6,576 bases of DNA, from NCBI GenBank assembly GCA_005793295.1, contig SXSX01000180.1:1-6576 (forward strand), in the 5' to 3' direction. The position numbers and the translations under genes were made by a program. This document shows positions 5,531-6,576 of the stretch, piece by piece (the stretch's first letter is position 1; each line of letters begins with the position of its first letter). The notes below the pieces were generated by a model. The model searched no databases and was not told where the DNA came from. It saw nothing but the letters and a program-made list of their open reading frames with translations. Origin of the DNA: Burkholderiales bacterium (GTDB taxonomy: Bacteria > Pseudomonadota > Gammaproteobacteria > Burkholderiales > Burkholderiaceae_C).

Positions 5531-6576
5531 CAGTTAAAAAAACTTTTAAGGCGGTCGGTCCAACTGTCGCCGGTGGGCGAATGTTTGCTGCCACCTTTCT
5601 TAAAGGACTCGTCGAGTTCTTTCAGCAGTTTGCGCTGGTGTTCTGAGAGTTTGACCGGGGTTTCAACCGTGATGTGGCAGTACAAGTCACCCGGGTAACT
5701 GCCGCGCACGCCTTTGATGCCTTTGCCACGCAAGCGGAATTGTTTGCCGGTTTGGGTGCCTTCAGGCAAATCGATGGCGGCTTTGCCTTCTAAGGTAGGC
5801 ACGTCAATTTCGCCACCCAAGGCGGCAGTCACCATGCTGATGGGAACAGAACAGTGGAGGTCATCGCCGTCACGTTCAAAAATATCGTGTTTCTTAAGCC
5901 GAATCTCAATATAAAGGTCGCCGGGCGGCCCACCATTCGTTCCGGGTTCACCGTTGCCCGAACTGCGAATGCGCATGCCACCGTCGATACCGGCAGGAAT
6001 TTTGACTTCCAAGGTTTTTGTTTTTTTGATTTGCCCTTGGCCTTGGCAAGCGGTACACGGGTCGGCAATCGTTTTGCCAGCGCCTTTGCAGGTGGGGCAG
6101 GGTTGCTGCACACTGAAAAACCCCTGGCGCATTTGGACAGCGCCCGCGCCGCCACAGGTACCACAGGTTTTAACTTGGGTTCCGGGTTTGGCACCGGTTC
6201 CGCTACAGACTTCGCAGTTCTCGTGGCTTGGAATGCGAATTTGCGCATCCTTGCCTTTAGCGGCTTCTTCCAGCGTGACTTCCATGGCGTAACTTAAATC
6301 ACCGCCGCGGAACACTTGGCGTCCGCCGCTAGAGCGTCCACGCTGTTGGCCAAACATGTCACCAAAAATATCACCAAAGGCTTCTGCAAAACCACCAAAA
6401 CCTTCACCGCCACCGCGCATATTGGGATCGACGCCGGCGTGGCCGTGTTGGTCGTAGGCCGCGCGTTTTTGCGGATCCGAAAGCATCTCGTAGGCCTCTT
6501 TGGCCTCTTTAAATTTGACCTCTGCGTCTTTGGCGCCGTTGTCCTGGTTGCGGTCCGGATGGAACTTCATTGCCAG
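5530..6576 (-). CDS. dnaJ: Chaperone protein DnaJ (5' end beyond the window)
   Basis: The Hsp40 co-chaperone that delivers unfolded proteins to DnaK and stimulates its ATPase. The visible part is 348 codons, in frame to the right edge; about 30 N-terminal residues are missing by comparison with the 376-residue E. coli protein. Counting from the Met at 6570, the J-domain HPD motif that triggers DnaK hydrolysis is at 4-6, and the J-domain ends near AAYDQHGHAG (37-46). A Gly/Phe-rich linker follows (53-74). The zinc-binding domain has four intact CxxCxGxG repeats starting at Cys119, Cys136, Cys158 and Cys172. The beta-rich substrate-binding domains follow, including GDLYIEIRLKKHDIFERDGDD (217-237, quoted region conserved), and the protein ends in DRLKSFFN before TGA 5532-5530. 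dnaK and grpE would be expected upstream, off the right edge, so heat-shock control cannot be judged here. trhO follows 32 nt downstream. Confidence 0.97.
   Translation of the reverse strand: MAMKFHPDRNQDNGAKDAEVKFKEAKEAYEMLSDPQKRAAYDQHGHAGVDPNMRGGGEGFGGFAEAFGDIFGDMFGQQRGRSSGGRQVFRGGDLSYAMEVTLEEAAKGKDAQIRIPSHENCEVCSGTGAKPGTQVKTCGTCGGAGAVQMRQGFFSVQQPCPTCKGAGKTIADPCTACQGQGQIKKTKTLEVKIPAGIDGGMRIRSSGNGEPGTNGGPPGDLYIEIRLKKHDIFERDGDDLHCSVPISMVTAALGGEIDVPTLEGKAAIDLPEGTQTGKQFRLRGKGIKGVRGSYPGDLYCHITVETPVKLSEHQRKLLKELDESFKKGGSKHSPTGDSWTDRLKSFFN

Noticed and set aside
5854..6297. 147-codon + strand open frame opposite dnaJ
   Set aside because: It has the same codon-register explanation; its sequence is the mirror of the DnaJ zinc-finger region, and it has no domain of its own.
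1..6576. Mobile element, CRISPR array, tRNA/rRNA or defence system
   Set aside because: No transposase, integrase, repeat-spacer pattern, terminal inverted repeats or RNA-gene signatures were seen. The genes are closely packed housekeeping and catabolic genes with uniform character.

Overview
The window looks like ordinary chromosomal DNA of a betaproteobacterium, most likely order Burkholderiales (Comamonadaceae-like, e.g. a Rhodoferax/Polaromonas relative). This placement is inferred from protein style, moderately high GC judged by eye and not counted, and gene order (electron-transfer flavoprotein, then acyl-CoA dehydrogenase and its partners; dnaJ followed by a rhodanese). It was not tested by a search.

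Left half, + strand (1-3892): the window opens in the last 44 codons of etfA, followed by a clear intrinsic terminator. A lipid/acyl-CoA catabolism cluster follows: a 596-residue acyl-CoA dehydrogenase of the DmdC-like, long C-terminal-domain type; a nitronate monooxygenase-family FMN protein; and a dienelactone hydrolase-family protein with a twin-arginine signal (YghX-like). Spacing is tight (24 nt, then 8 nt with a Shine-Dalgarno that overlaps the previous stop codon), so these three are probably one operon. ETF would accept electrons from the acyl-CoA dehydrogenase, which explains why etfA lies next door.

Right half, - strand (3889-6576): reading right to left, dnaJ (5' end beyond the window), the tRNA U34 hydroxylase trhO, and a Cys-type glutathione S-transferase-like gene. 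Spacing is 32 nt and then a 14-nt overlap, so this is probably a second transcription unit. The two units converge, and their stop codons overlap by 4 nt at 3889-3892.

The one real anomaly is an in-frame amber codon (TAG, 2640-2642) at codon 203 of 317 in the nitronate monooxygenase gene. The reading frame and the family-like sequence continue without a shift to the natural stop at 2985-2987. It looks like a recent single-base nonsense mutation (or a sequencing error) and not a gene boundary. I saw no mobile element, CRISPR array, RNA gene or unfamiliar multi-gene system. No stretch longer than 300 bases lacks a gene; the longest gap is the 81 nt between etfA and the acyl-CoA dehydrogenase gene.
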